A DNA stretch of 32,355 nt from Paracoccus aeridis (GTDB taxonomy: Bacteria > Pseudomonadota > Alphaproteobacteria > Rhodobacterales > Rhodobacteraceae). The stretch spans positions 1 through 32,355 of the forward strand of contig NZ_SELD02000065.1 in NCBI RefSeq assembly GCF_004923205.2, given 5' to 3'. The notes beneath the pieces are model-generated. The model did no database searches. It had not been told where the DNA came from and was given only the letters and a program-made list of their open reading frames with translations. The position numbers and the translations under genes are program-made. Every line of letters starts with the position of its first letter. Position 1 is the first letter of the stretch. Shown here in pieces: positions 15,618-25,517 of the stretch.

Positions 15618-16576
15618 CACCGCACCTCGCGCAGCATCCGCAAGGCGGCGCGGCGAGTGGCGAGAAAGCCCACCACGGCCGCGACCGGCGGGATCATGAG
15701 CGGCCAGAGCCAGCCCCAGCCCTGGAACCCGAGCCCGGTCAGGAACCCGCCCGCTGCGGTCATGTCGGGCAGCGCGGCGATGGCGAGCATCCCCGCGACA
15801 GTTCCGGCGGCGGCGCCCAGCGCCGCGCGGCGGGTGAAGCGGCGCACGAAGGCGGTGGCGATGGTGATGTCGCGCGCGCCGATCAGCCGCAGGACCTTGA
15901 TCACCTGCCCGTTCGCCGCCAGCGCCGCGGTCGCCGCGAGCGTGACCATCGCCGTCGAGACCGCACCGATCAGCCCCAGCGACAGCCAGCCCAGCATCCG
16001 CAGACGGCTCGCCGCCGTGACGAGCGGCCGGCGCCAGGCGGTGTGGTCGTCCAGCACCGCGCCGGGCGCCTCGGCTTCCAGGCGCAGCTGCACCGCCTCG
16101 TGATCGATGCCGCCGGATGCCATCTGCACCTCGATCAGGCGCGGGATGGGCAGCGCGTCGATCGGCATGTCGGGGCCGAACCAGGGGGCGAGCAGCGCCT
16201 CGACCTCGTCGCCGGGCAGGGCGCGGGCGGCGTCGACGCCGGGGGTGGTCGTCAGCACCTCGAGCGCGGCGGCGGTCCGCGCCTCCAGCGCCTCGGCCGG
16301 GGCGGTCACGCGGACGGTCGCGGTCTGCGCCAGCCCCTCGGCCCAGCGGTCGGCAAGCCGGCCCGTCGCAAGCGCCAGCGCCAGCGCGAAAACGGCGAGG
16401 AATGCCATCACGCCCGCGCTGAACGTCGTGAGCGTCGCGGTGTACCCGGTTGGCGGCACGATCCGGTCGGCCATCCCCCCCTCGCGGCTGGTCATGCCGC
16501 GCCACAGCGTCGAGAGGTCCAGCCCCCGCACGGGACCGATCGGCAGTTGCTGCAACTTGCGGAACGGCCCCTTCAC
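15617..16576 (-). CDS. ftsX: Cell-division ABC-transporter-like permease FtsX
   Basis: A 319-residue protein with the FtsX layout: a cytoplasmic N-terminus, a first membrane segment (TLTTFSAGVMAFLAVFALAL), a periplasmic domain of about 120 residues, then three membrane segments including LGLIGAVSTAMVTLAATAAL and MIPPVAAVVGFLA. With FtsE it transmits ATP hydrolysis to periplasmic amidase activators during septum splitting. The start is the GTG at 16576, whose GTGA overlaps the ftsE stop; ATGs further down would cut the conserved N-terminal arm. Sequence conservation is low, as usual for alphaproteobacterial FtsX, and the call rests mainly on topology and the coupling with ftsE. Confidence 0.88.
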   Translation of the reverse strand: MKGPFRKLQQLPIGPVRGLDLSTLWRGMTSREGGMADRIVPPTGYTATLTTFSAGVMAFLAVFALALALATGRLADRWAEGLAQTATVRVTAPAEALEARTAAALEVLTTTPGVDAARALPGDEVEALLAPWFGPDMPIDALPIPRLIEVQMASGGIDHEAVQLRLEAEAPGAVLDDHTAWRRPLVTAASRLRMLGWLSLGLIGAVSTAMVTLAATAALAANGQVIKVLRLIGARDITIATAFVRRFTRRAALGAAAGTVAGMLAIAALPDMTAAGGFLTGLGFQGWGWLWPLMIPPVAAVVGFLATRRAALRMLREVR

Positions 16577-17247
16577 AGGTCCGCCCCCGCCGCTTGCAGC
16601 CGCTTGCCGGCGATCCGCAGCACCCGGGCCTGGACGTGGCTTTTCGCCGCGCGGACCAGGTTCAGGTCGTGGGTCGCCAGCAGCACCGTCTTCCCCGACC
16701 GGTTCAGCTCGACCAGCAGTTGTAGAAGCCGCATCGACATCTCCCAGTCGAGGTTGCCCGTGGGTTCGTCCGCAAGGACCAGGTCGGGCGACAGGATCAC
16801 CGCGCGGGCCAGCGCGGCCCGCTGGCGCTCGCCCCCCGACAGCGACGGGGGCAGCGCGCGGGCATGGGGGGCAAGCTGCACCCACGACAGAAGGTCGCGG
16901 ATCGCCGGCAGGTCGATCGGCTGCGCCGACACGGTCAGCGGCAGCGCCACGTTTTCCGCAACCGGCAGGTGGTTGAGGAACTGCGCGTCCTGGTGGACGA
17001 CCCCGATCCGCCGGCGAAGCGCGGCAATCCCGTCGCGGTCGAGCGCGGCCACGTTCTGTCCGAAGGCGGTGACGATGCCCGCCTGCGGCAGCAGGTCCGC
17101 GTAGGCCATCTTCAGGACGGTGGTCTTGCCGGACCCGGACGGGCCCGTCAGGAAATGGAAAGAGCCCGGCGGAAGGTTCAGCGACAGGCCGCGGAACAGC
17201 TCTGCCCCGCCACCGTAGCCGAAGCTCACGTCCTGCATGTCGATCAC
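16573..17247 (-). CDS. ftsE: Cell-division ATP-binding protein FtsE
   Basis: A 224-residue ABC ATPase: Walker A GPSGSGKTT (about 35-43), Q-loop VVHQDAQFLNHL, signature LSGGERQRAALARA, Walker B LVLADEPTGNLD and the His switch LLATHDLNLV. FtsE energises FtsX at the division site. The start is a GTG at 17247 preceded by AAAGGAG at ideal spacing (six bases between AGGAG and GTG); a nearby ATG at 17238 lacks such a site. The frame is open further upstream but encodes low-complexity antisense sequence. It is the first gene of the ftsE-ftsX-plsC operon and divergent from the zinc-ribbon gene at 17404. Confidence 0.93.
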   Translation of the reverse strand: MIDMQDVSFGYGGGAELFRGLSLNLPPGSFHFLTGPSGSGKTTVLKMAYADLLPQAGIVTAFGQNVAALDRDGIAALRRRIGVVHQDAQFLNHLPVAENVALPLTVSAQPIDLPAIRDLLSWVQLAPHARALPPSLSGGERQRAALARAVILSPDLVLADEPTGNLDWEMSMRLLQLLVELNRSGKTVLLATHDLNLVRAAKSHVQARVLRIAGKRLQAAGADL

Positions 17248-17403
17248 GCGTTTCTCCTTTCGCGCCGGGACCGGCGTCGGCGGCTTCTTGGCGGCCGGAC
17301 CGGGCGTTGATAGAACGTCCCGGCGGCGAACGCCAGAAAGCCGCAGCCCTGCCATGCAGGGATCCCGGCGCGACGGACCTGCCGGGACGAACGAGGGGGA
17401 CGG
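17248..17403. promoter_or_regulatory. Divergent intergenic region between ftsE and the zinc-ribbon gene
   Basis: These 156 bp must hold the promoters of both divergent genes. Two small hairpins lie in the rightward leader: CCCTGC/GCAGGG at 17347-17361 (3-nt loop) and TCCCGGC/GCCGGGA at 17363-17387 (11-nt loop). No consensus -35/-10 pair is obvious by eye. Confidence 0.35.
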
Positions 17404-18546
<1,143 letters not shown>

Positions 18547-18648
18547 CCGGCAAAATCTTTCCGCCGGGCGCGACGGCGCGGCCACGGCCCGCAGCGTCGC
18601 GATACAGCCCGGCGCCACCCGGGGCACGGCGGCGCGCAGCGGCCTGTC

Positions 18649-21339
18649 TCAGAACCGGTCCAGCAGACGCCCCAGGTAGTCGCGCTCGTCGCGGGGGCGG
18701 TCTTGGTCGCCGCTGCGGCGGCGGATCTCGTCCTGCAGGTCGCGCGCGTGGCGGTTGGGGTCGCGCCCCTCGGCCAGCGGATCGCCGGTCGTGATCGTGC
18801 CGCCCTGCCCCGCCATGTCACGGCCCAGCGGATCGGTCTGCGGCGCGGAAAGCTGCGACGTGCCGTCGCCGCCGCCCTGCCGTGGCTGGCCCTGCTGCCC
18901 CGGCGCCTGCGCCTGCTCGCCCTCGCCCGGCTCACCCTGAGAGCCGCGGCCGCCGCCGCGCTGCAGGTCGGCCAGGGCGCGCATCCCCTCGCGCATGGCC
19001 TCGATCGCGTCGGCCTGCGCGTCCAGCGACGCGGCCGGGTCGCCGTCGCGCAGCGCCTGCTCGGCGTCCTCCATCGCCCGTCCCGCCTCGTCCAGCCGCT
19101 CGCCCGCCGCCTCGCCGGCGGGCGTGCCCCGCCCCGGCAAGAGCCCGCGCTGGCGACCGAGCTCCTCGCGGAGCGCCCGCTGCCGATCGGCGAGCGACGC
19201 CTCGTCGTCCGGCCCGCCCGGTCCACCCGGCGCATCCGGCTCGCCCCGCGAGGCTTCGTCCCCGGACGGGTCCGGCTGCGGGCCGCCGCCCTGCGGATCG
19301 CCCCCCGGCTGCCCATCCGTCCCCGGATCGTCCGACCAGCCGCCCTGCCCCTCACCCTCCGAAGGGTCGCCCTGCGGGTCGCCCAGGCTTCCGAACGGGT
19401 TGTCCTGCGCCTGCCGCATCGCCTCGTCGGCCAGGTCCTGCTGCTGGCGCAACGCGTCGCCCAGCCGGTCCATCGGCCGCGATCCCGACCCGCCCTCGCC
19501 ACCCTGCGAGCGGGTGACCTGCAGGTTCTCCATCATGCGGTTGAACTGCTCCAGAAGCTCCTGCGCCTCGGCCATCCGGCCCTCGTTCATCAGGCGCTGG
19601 ATCTCGTCCATCATCTGCTGGATCTGGTCGCCGCTGATCGTGCGCCCGTCCTGCGGCGCGCGGTCGAAACGCTGCGCCGGATCCTCGCCCCGCTCGGCCA
19701 GCATGTCGGTATAGGCGTCGGTCGCGGCCTTCAGCTCGTCCATGAGCTTCTGGATCTCGTCCGGGCTGGCGCCGTTGCGGATCGCCTCGGACAGCCTTTC
19801 CTGCGCCTGCTTCATCCGCTCGAGCGCGTCGCCCAGGCCGCCATCCTCGATCTGCACGGCCAGCTGCCACAGCGCCTCTGCCTGCGCGTCGCGGGCGGCG
19901 GGATCAAGGGGCGCGCCTTCCAGCGCCCCGATCACCTTGGCGATGGATGTCGTCGCCTCGGGCGAAAGGTCGGGCTCCGCACCCTCGGGCTGCCAGACGA
20001 TCGTCCGCAGAAGCCGCGCGGTCGGGGCCGCGTTCTCGCGCGACCACAGCAGGTCCCGCCGCAGCTCGATCAGGGCGGCGGCGGTCGGGTCGAAGAAGCG
20101 GCGGCCGGGCAGGTCGATGCGGACCGGCGGCGCCTCCGTCGACTGGCCGATGCCGTCGCTGACGCGGTAGAGGATCGTGACGGGAAGGTTCGCCCAGGGG
20201 TGGCGCGACAGGTCGGCGGTCACCCGCCCGCGCACGTCGCGGCGTTGCCCCGCGCCCGGCAGCGGCAGGTCGAGCGCCACGGGCTCGCGCGGCTCTGGCG
20301 CGACGGCAAGGCCGAAGCGGCGGTCGACGGCGGCAAGGTCGAGCGAGATCATGGCCTGCCCCCGCTCGATCCCGTTGTCGTCGGAGGCCCGGAAATCCTG
20401 CACCAGCCGCCCGTCCACGCGTCGCTCGGGCGCGCGGCCCGCCGCGACCTGCGGATCGGTGTCGGGCAGGACCCGCACGCCGATCGACCGGCCCGCGACC
20501 GTCAGGGTGCCGTCGCGTTCGGCGGTGAACGCGGGCGCATCCTCGGGGGCGCCTGCGACCGGCGCGCCGATGTCCTGCGCGACCGCCGCGCCGCTGCCGT
20601 ACAGGCGCAGGCTGACGACCGACCCTTCGGGCAGCTCGACGTCGGCGCCTTCAGGCACCGCGTTCAGGTAGACGGTCGGGCGGCGGGTATAGGCGGGCGG
20701 CGTCGCCCAGCCTTCCCATCCCGGTCCGGTCACCGGCGGCGGCGCGACGTCGCCCGGCAACGGCCGCCAGGTCGAGGCGAGGGCCGACAGCCCCTGCCCC
20801 ATCTGCCCCGCGCCCCCGAACAAGGCCGCCATGGCAAGCGCGGTGAGCCCGGCCAGCCGCAGCGCGAAGGGATCGCGGCGGCTGAGCCCGGCGTCGGGTC
20901 CGACCGGCCGCGCGGCCGACGCGGCCGCGTGCATCCGGCCGAGATGCGCGCGCCACAACGCCTGTGCGCCCGCGTCATCCGCCCCCAGCGCCATCCGGTC
21001 CTGCAGCGCGGACAGCGGCGCGCCGGGCAGGGTCGCGTCCACCCGCGCCCGCGCGGCCGCCCGCCGCGGCCGGCGGAACCGCGCGAGGCCCCAGGCGGCG
21101 GCGGCAAACAGCGCCAGCGCCCAAGCTGCGGCGATGCCCACGGCCACGCGGGGCGCGGGCAGCGCCACGACCCCCAGCGCCAGCGCCGCAAGCCCCAGCG
21201 CCAGCAGCGTCAACACGGGCCAGAACGCCCGCAGCAGGCCTTCCCACCACAGCCCGGCCAGCGTCAGGCCGACCGCGCGGCGGGCGCGGGCGGGCTCGGC
21301 CGGGTTGCCCCGCCGCCCCGTGCCCGGAGCTACAGCCAT
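18649..21339 (-). CDS. TIGR02302-family membrane protein
   Basis: An 896-residue protein with two N-terminal membrane helices (about 30-70), a third near 150, a beta-rich middle domain and a C-terminal half rich in Gln, Glu, Gly and Met coiled-coil segments (QIQQMMDEIQRLMNEGRMAE). It ends with low-complexity Gly/Pro/Asp stretches and a basic tail (RDERDYLGRLLDRF). This matches the alphaproteobacterial 'TIGR02302 family protein', whose function is unknown. The ATG at 21339 overlaps the last 10 bp of lysA, so it is translationally coupled to it. The frame is open far upstream inside lysA, but the conserved N-terminus starts here. An envelope role is only suggested by topology. Confidence 0.85.
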   Translation of the reverse strand: MAVAPGTGRRGNPAEPARARRAVGLTLAGLWWEGLLRAFWPVLTLLALGLAALALGVVALPAPRVAVGIAAAWALALFAAAAWGLARFRRPRRAAARARVDATLPGAPLSALQDRMALGADDAGAQALWRAHLGRMHAAASAARPVGPDAGLSRRDPFALRLAGLTALAMAALFGGAGQMGQGLSALASTWRPLPGDVAPPPVTGPGWEGWATPPAYTRRPTVYLNAVPEGADVELPEGSVVSLRLYGSGAAVAQDIGAPVAGAPEDAPAFTAERDGTLTVAGRSIGVRVLPDTDPQVAAGRAPERRVDGRLVQDFRASDDNGIERGQAMISLDLAAVDRRFGLAVAPEPREPVALDLPLPGAGQRRDVRGRVTADLSRHPWANLPVTILYRVSDGIGQSTEAPPVRIDLPGRRFFDPTAAALIELRRDLLWSRENAAPTARLLRTIVWQPEGAEPDLSPEATTSIAKVIGALEGAPLDPAARDAQAEALWQLAVQIEDGGLGDALERMKQAQERLSEAIRNGASPDEIQKLMDELKAATDAYTDMLAERGEDPAQRFDRAPQDGRTISGDQIQQMMDEIQRLMNEGRMAEAQELLEQFNRMMENLQVTRSQGGEGGSGSRPMDRLGDALRQQQDLADEAMRQAQDNPFGSLGDPQGDPSEGEGQGGWSDDPGTDGQPGGDPQGGGPQPDPSGDEASRGEPDAPGGPGGPDDEASLADRQRALREELGRQRGLLPGRGTPAGEAAGERLDEAGRAMEDAEQALRDGDPAASLDAQADAIEAMREGMRALADLQRGGGRGSQGEPGEGEQAQAPGQQGQPRQGGGDGTSQLSAPQTDPLGRDMAGQGGTITTGDPLAEGRDPNRHARDLQDEIRRRSGDQDRPRDERDYLGRLLDRF

Positions 21340-22595
21340 TCCGGAATGACGTCGCGGGCCAGCATCTCCTCGATGCTGGGGCGGGGACGGATGACGGCGT
21401 AGCGGTCGCCCGCGACCAGCACCTCGGGCACCAGCGGGCGGGAGTTGTATTCGGATGCCATGACCGCACCATACGCCCCGGCAGAGCGGAAGGCGACGAG
21501 TTCCCCCGCCGCCAGCGCCGGAAGCTCGGCCCCGCGCGCGAAGGTGTCGCCGGTCTCGCAGACCGGGCCGACCACGTCGACGGGCGAGACCAGCGCGCCC
21601 ACGTCGCGCTGCGTGACCGGCACGATGTCGTGATGCGCGTCGTACATCGCCGGGCGGATCAGGTCGTTCATGGCCGCGTCGAGGATCAGGAAGTCGCGCC
21701 CCTCGCCGCGCTTGAGGAACACCACCCCGGAGAGGAGGATGCCCGCGTTGCCGACGATGTTGCGGCCCGGCTCGATCTCGATCTCGCAGCCGAGGTCGCC
21801 GACGGTCTCGCGGATCACCTGGCCGTATTCGATGGGCAGCGGCGGGGCGGCGTTGTCGCGGCGGTAGGGGATGCCGAGTCCCCCGCCCATGTCCAGCCGC
21901 ATGATCGCATGGCCGTCGCCGCGCAGGGTCCGGCACAGATCCGCCATCTTGCCGTAGGCCTGCCGGTAGGGCTCGAGGTCGGTCAGCTGGCTGCCGATGT
22001 GCATGTCGATGCCCACGACCTGAAGGCCGGGAAGCTTCGCCGCCAGCGCATAGACCTCGCGCGCGCGGGCGATCGGGATGCCGAACTTGTTCTCGGACTT
22101 GCCCGTCGCGATCTTCGCGTGGGTCCTCGCGTCCACGTCGGGGTTCACGCGCACCGCGACCGGGACACTGGCGCCGAGGGTCGTGGCCACGTCGGACAGC
22201 GCCTCCAGCTCGGGCTCGCTTTCCACGTTGACCTGGCGGATCCCGCCCTCGATCACCTGCCGCATCTCGGCGCGGGTCTTGCCGACGCCGGAAAAGACGA
22301 TCCGCCCGCCCGGCACGCCCGCCGCCCGCGCCCGCGCGTATTCGCCGCCCGACACCACGTCCATGCCCGCGCCGAGGTCGCCCAGCAGCTTGAGCACCGC
22401 GAGGTTCGAGTTCGCCTTGACCGCGAAGCAGATCAGGTGGTCGGTCCAGTCGAGCGCCTGGCGGAACTGCAGGAAATGCCGCGTCAGCGTGGCCGACGAA
22501 TAGACATAGACCGGCGTCCCCACCTCGGCGGCGATCCGGGACAGGGGCACCTGCTCGGCGTGAAGCTGTCCGTCGAGGTAGTTGAAGTGGTCCAT
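21330..22595 (-). CDS. lysA: Diaminopimelate decarboxylase
   Basis: A 421-residue PLP-dependent, fold-III decarboxylase that makes L-lysine from meso-diaminopimelate. The PLP lysine is in CFAVKANSN (Lys60); VVSGGE, NPDVDARTHAKIATGKSENKFG, the glycine-rich DMGGGLGIPY and GPVCETGDTFARG (the catalytic Cys-Glu pair) follow in the expected order. The start MDHFNYLDGQLHAE at 22595 is family-like and overlaps the stop of the upstream DUF2834-like gene as TGATG. It lies in the leftward chain argH > lipoproteins > lysA > TIGR02302, so arginine and lysine final steps sit in one gene cluster. Confidence 0.96.
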   Translation of the reverse strand: MDHFNYLDGQLHAEQVPLSRIAAEVGTPVYVYSSATLTRHFLQFRQALDWTDHLICFAVKANSNLAVLKLLGDLGAGMDVVSGGEYARARAAGVPGGRIVFSGVGKTRAEMRQVIEGGIRQVNVESEPELEALSDVATTLGASVPVAVRVNPDVDARTHAKIATGKSENKFGIPIARAREVYALAAKLPGLQVVGIDMHIGSQLTDLEPYRQAYGKMADLCRTLRGDGHAIMRLDMGGGLGIPYRRDNAAPPLPIEYGQVIRETVGDLGCEIEIEPGRNIVGNAGILLSGVVFLKRGEGRDFLILDAAMNDLIRPAMYDAHHDIVPVTQRDVGALVSPVDVVGPVCETGDTFARGAELPALAAGELVAFRSAGAYGAVMASEYNSRPLVPEVLVAGDRYAVIRPRPSIEEMLARDVIPEWL

Positions 22596-22861
22596 CAGGC
22601 GATCCTGGCCGAGCGGAGGAAAAGGTAGAAGGGCAGCGCGCAGCCGACGCCCAGCGCAAGCGCCGGCAGCGCCAGCAGCGCCGGCCAGTTGCGGCGCACG
22701 GTGGTCTCGACCCCGCACCACAGGACGAGCGTCAGGGCCGCGACCCAGTGGTCGGGCCTTGGCGCGTGGATCGCGGCAGGGCCGAGCCCAAGCGAAACGC
22801 CCGCGCCGATCAGCGCGAGCGTCAGCCATGCCAGCCTCAGCGGGGTCAGGTCAGCGAACAC
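22595..22861 (-). CDS. Small DUF2834-like membrane protein
   Basis: An 88-residue protein with three hydrophobic segments. The end, ALPFYLFLRSARIA, and the preceding VLWCGVETTVRRNWPALLALPA resemble the DUF2834 family, in which a charged segment separates two helices and the protein ends ALPLFLYLR. The function is unknown. The start at 22861 overlaps the end of the upstream lipoprotein gene by 11 bp, and its stop overlaps the lysA start, so it is tightly coupled in the argH-lysA chain. Confidence 0.7.
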   Translation of the reverse strand: MFADLTPLRLAWLTLALIGAGVSLGLGPAAIHAPRPDHWVAALTLVLWCGVETTVRRNWPALLALPALALGVGCALPFYLFLRSARIA

Positions 22862-23057
22862 GCGGCTCCAGCCCGATCAGGTCGGACCCCGACAGCGACA
22901 CGGGGGCGTGACGCTGGTTGGGGTTGTAGACATAGACCTTGTCCGACACGACGGGGATCTCCTCCATCGAGCTGCCCTTGGGGCTGCCGCCGCCGCAGGC
23001 GGACAGCGCGCCCAGGCAGACGATGACGGCGAGCCGGGCGAGGCGCGGCCGTTCCAT
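22851..23057 (-). CDS. Small lipoprotein of unknown function
   Basis: A 68-residue frame with a lipoprotein signal and lipobox LSAC (Cys at about 21), then a short tail with VYVYNPNQRHAPVSLSGSDLIGLEPRVR. The ATG at 23057 has only a weak GGGGAACG upstream. In the same frame an ATG at 23141 has a far better ribosome site (GAGGAGAGCAGG) and would add 28 residues before the signal; this could be a leader or the true start. It overlaps the next gene by 11 bp. I do not recognise a function. Confidence 0.6.
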   Translation of the reverse strand: MERPRLARLAVIVCLGALSACGGGSPKGSSMEEIPVVSDKVYVYNPNQRHAPVSLSGSDLIGLEPRVR

Positions 23058-23164
23058 CCGCGTTCCCCGGTTCGTCGTTCCTGCCCTTGCCCCGCCCGCC
23101 GGGTTCCGCCCGGCAAGGCCACTTCTTGCGATCACGTTCATCCTGCTCTCCTCGGTCGTCGGGC

Positions 23165-23200
23165 GCATTCTTGCGGCGCACCGTTCCACGGCAAGAATGC
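23165..23200. promoter_or_regulatory. Inverted repeat in the 229-bp gap between the two small lipoprotein genes
   Basis: GCATTCTTGC at 23165-23174 is a perfect inverted repeat of GCAAGAATGC at 23191-23200, with a 16-nt loop. No T-tract follows in the direction of transcription, so an operator, a promoter-proximal hairpin or an attenuator is as likely as a terminator. It is the only large gap in the argH-to-TIGR02302 chain, so the lysA part may have its own promoter here. Confidence 0.4.
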
Positions 23201-23286
23201 CGCGACCCCGCGGATTTGTGAACCGCCCGCTTGCAGTCCGGCGCGATCGTGATGTGGCGCGGAACGCCGTCCGCCGGCCGTCCGGA

Positions 23287-23511
23287 TCAGGTCGAGACGC
23301 CGACGATCGCGTGGCCGCTGACGGTCACCGGCAGCGGTTCGGACGAGACGGTCTTGCCCGGCGTCACCGGCGCGGCGCGCTGCTGCCCCGATGTGGTGCC
23401 AAAGGTCGAACCAGCCGGCGCGCGGGGCGGGCCGTCCACCCCGCAGCCCGCCACCGCGGCTGCAAGCGCCAGAGCCAGTCCGCGCGCCGCCATGCGTCCC
23501 CGTTTCGTCAT
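23287..23511 (-). CDS. LptM-like small lipoprotein
   Basis: A 74-residue lipoprotein with signal and lipobox followed by [11 protein letters not shown], resembling the CGxKGPLxxP motif of LptM (YifL), the lipoprotein that helps assemble the LptD/E translocon; E. coli yifL lies beside dapF. The match is short and the rest is a low-complexity tail, so the functional assignment is tentative. Of two overlapping ATGs (23517 and 23511), the second has GGGGGA six bases upstream and overlaps the argH stop as ATGA, and is preferred. It follows argH directly in the same chain. Confidence 0.55.
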   Translation of the reverse strand: MTKRGRMAARGLALALAAAVAGCGVDGPPRAPAGSTFGTTSGQQRAAPVTPGKTVSSEPLPVTVSGHAIVGVST

Positions 23512-24929
23512 TGCCATTCCCCCATGATCCCCTTCCAGCGTTCGACCTGCGCGCGCACCTGCGACGGCGCGGTCCCGCCATAGGACTGCCGCGACGCGAC
23601 CGAGTTGTGCACGCCCAGGACGTCATAAACGGCATCTGTTATCGCCGGGTGAACGCGCTGCATTTCATCGAGGCTCAGGTCCGGCAGGTCGACGCCCCGC
23701 GCCTCGGCCGCGGCAACCAGCGCGCCCGTGGCGTGGTGGGCGTCGCGGAACGGCAGCCCCGCCTCTCGCACCAGCCAGTCGGCCAGGTCCGTCGCGGTGG
23801 AAAAGCCGCTCGACGCCGCCGCTTCCAGCCTGTCCCTGTTCACCGTCAGGTCGCCGATCATGCCGGTCATCGCCGCGAGCGCCAGCATCAGCGTGTCGGC
23901 GGCGTCGAAGACCTGCTCCTTGTCCTCCTGCATGTCCTTGGAATAGGCGAGCGGCAGGCCCTTCATCACCGTGAACAGCGCCACCGTCGCGCCCAGGATG
24001 CGGCCGATCTTGGCCCGGATCAGTTCCGCCGCGTCGGGGTTGCGCTTCTGCGGCATGATGCTGGACCCGGTGGACCAGCGGTCGGACGTGGCGACGAAGC
24101 GGAACTGGGCGGAGGACCAGATCACCAGCTCCTCGGCCAGCCGCGACAGGTGCATCGCGCAGATGCTGGCGGCGGCGAGGAACTCCAGCGCGAAGTCGCG
24201 GTCGCTGACGGCGTCGAGGCTGTTGGCCATCGGCCGGTCGAAGCCCAGCGCCTGCGCCGTCGCGTGGCGGTCGACCGGGAAGCCCGTGCCCGCCAGCGCC
24301 GCCGCGCCGAGCGGTGATTCGTTCATCCGCGCCCGCGCGTCGCGGAACCGCGTGAGATCCCGGCCGCACATCTCGACATAGGCCATCATGTGATGGCCCC
24401 AGGTGACCGGCTGCGCGGTCTGCAGGTGGGTGAAGCCGGGCATGACCCAGTCGGCCCCGGCCTCTGCCTGCGCCACCAGCGCCGCCACCAGCTCCTGCAG
24501 GCCCAGGATCGCCGCGTCGCACTGGTCGCGCACCCACAGGCGGAAGTCGGTCGCGACCTGGTCGTTGCGCGACCGGGCGGTGTGCAGCCTGCCCGCCGGT
24601 TCGCCGATCAGCTCCTTCAGCCGCGACTCCACGTTCATGTGGATGTCTTCCAGCGCGGTCGAGAACGTGAACTGCCCGCCCTCGATTTCTGACAAGACGG
24701 TGAGCAGCCCTTCCCCGATCGCCTCCGCATCGGTAGGGCTGACGATGCCTTGCGCGGCCAGCATTGCCGCGTGGGCCCGGCTGCCCCGGATGTCCTGGGC
24801 GCTCATCCGTCGGTCGAACCCGATCGAGGCGTTGATCGCCTCCATGATCGCGTCCGGCCCCGAGGCGAAGCGCCCGCCCCACATGCTGTTCGCATCGGCT
24901 TTCGTGGGGGTCCTGGGCGCGTCGGTCAT
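23508..24929 (-). CDS. argH: Argininosuccinate lyase
   Basis: A 473-residue member of the fumarase/aspartase superfamily that splits argininosuccinate into arginine and fumarate. The signature [12 protein letters not shown] (about 288-299) is present, with [13 protein letters not shown] (about 116-128) and [18 protein letters not shown]. The ATG at 24929 is preceded by AAAGGACG. It is divergent from the tlpA-like gene with only 25 bp between the start codons. The downstream neighbours overlap it, forming a chain with lysA. Confidence 0.97.
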   Translation of the reverse strand: MTDAPRTPTKADANSMWGGRFASGPDAIMEAINASIGFDRRMSAQDIRGSRAHAAMLAAQGIVSPTDAEAIGEGLLTVLSEIEGGQFTFSTALEDIHMNVESRLKELIGEPAGRLHTARSRNDQVATDFRLWVRDQCDAAILGLQELVAALVAQAEAGADWVMPGFTHLQTAQPVTWGHHMMAYVEMCGRDLTRFRDARARMNESPLGAAALAGTGFPVDRHATAQALGFDRPMANSLDAVSDRDFALEFLAAASICAMHLSRLAEELVIWSSAQFRFVATSDRWSTGSSIMPQKRNPDAAELIRAKIGRILGATVALFTVMKGLPLAYSKDMQEDKEQVFDAADTLMLALAAMTGMIGDLTVNRDRLEAAASSGFSTATDLADWLVREAGLPFRDAHHATGALVAAAEARGVDLPDLSLDEMQRVHPAITDAVYDVLGVHNSVASRQSYGGTAPSQVRAQVERWKGIMGEWQ

Positions 24930-24954
24930 CGGTTCGTCCTTTGCCGGAGGTCAC

Positions 24955-25515
24955 ATGCTGCTGCGGTCCATCGCCCTTTATACGTCGCTCCTTGTCGCTG
25001 CAAACGCGCTGGCAGCGGTCCCCGCCGCCGCCGGTCCCGTGGACTGGCAGGCGGCGCGCGAGGCGGGGCTGGCCAAGCTCACCGACGGGGCCCAGGCCGT
25101 GCCGGACGTGCCGTTCACAGACGCCGGGGGAAAGCAGGTCAGCCTCGCCGACTGGAAGGGCAAGGCGCTGCTGGTGAACTTCTGGGCGACCTGGTGCGCC
25201 CCCTGCCGCGAGGAGATGCCGTCGCTGGACGCGCTTCAGGCGCAGCGGGGCGGCGACGACTTCGCGGTGCTGACCATCGCGTCGGGCCGCAACCCGCCGC
25301 CCGCGATCCGCAAGTTCATGGACGAGACCGGGGTGAAGAACCTGCCGGTGCTGACCGACGAACGGATGGCGCTGGCGCGCGCGATGGGTGTCATGGCAAT
25401 GCCGGTGACGATCCTGATCGACGCCGAAGGCAACGAGGTCGCGCGCATGATCGGCGACGCCGACTGGTCCTCGCCCGCGGCGCTGTCGGTGGTGGACCAG
25501 CTGCGCGCGAAGTAG
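24955..25515 (+). CDS. TlpA-family thiol-disulfide oxidoreductase
   Basis: A 186-residue exported thioredoxin-fold protein. The active site is FWATWCAPCREEMPS (Cys81, Cys84), followed by a cis-Pro loop (GVMAMPVTILI). A signal peptide or anchor occupies about residues 1-26. The ATG at 24955 has CCGGAGGT just upstream. TlpA-type proteins reduce periplasmic disulfides, including in cytochrome maturation; no target can be read here. Its stop and the tag stop are 2 bp apart, so the two genes converge. Confidence 0.88.
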   Translation: MLLRSIALYTSLLVAANALAAVPAAAGPVDWQAAREAGLAKLTDGAQAVPDVPFTDAGGKQVSLADWKGKALLVNFWATWCAPCREEMPSLDALQAQRGGDDFAVLTIASGRNPPPAIRKFMDETGVKNLPVLTDERMALARAMGVMAMPVTILIDAEGNEVARMIGDADWSSPAALSVVDQLRAK

Positions 25516-25517
25516 GC

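Noticed and set aside
18703..21402. Long rightward frame of 899 codons opposite the TIGR02302 gene
   Set aside because: Antisense shadow with no start signal and low-complexity composition.
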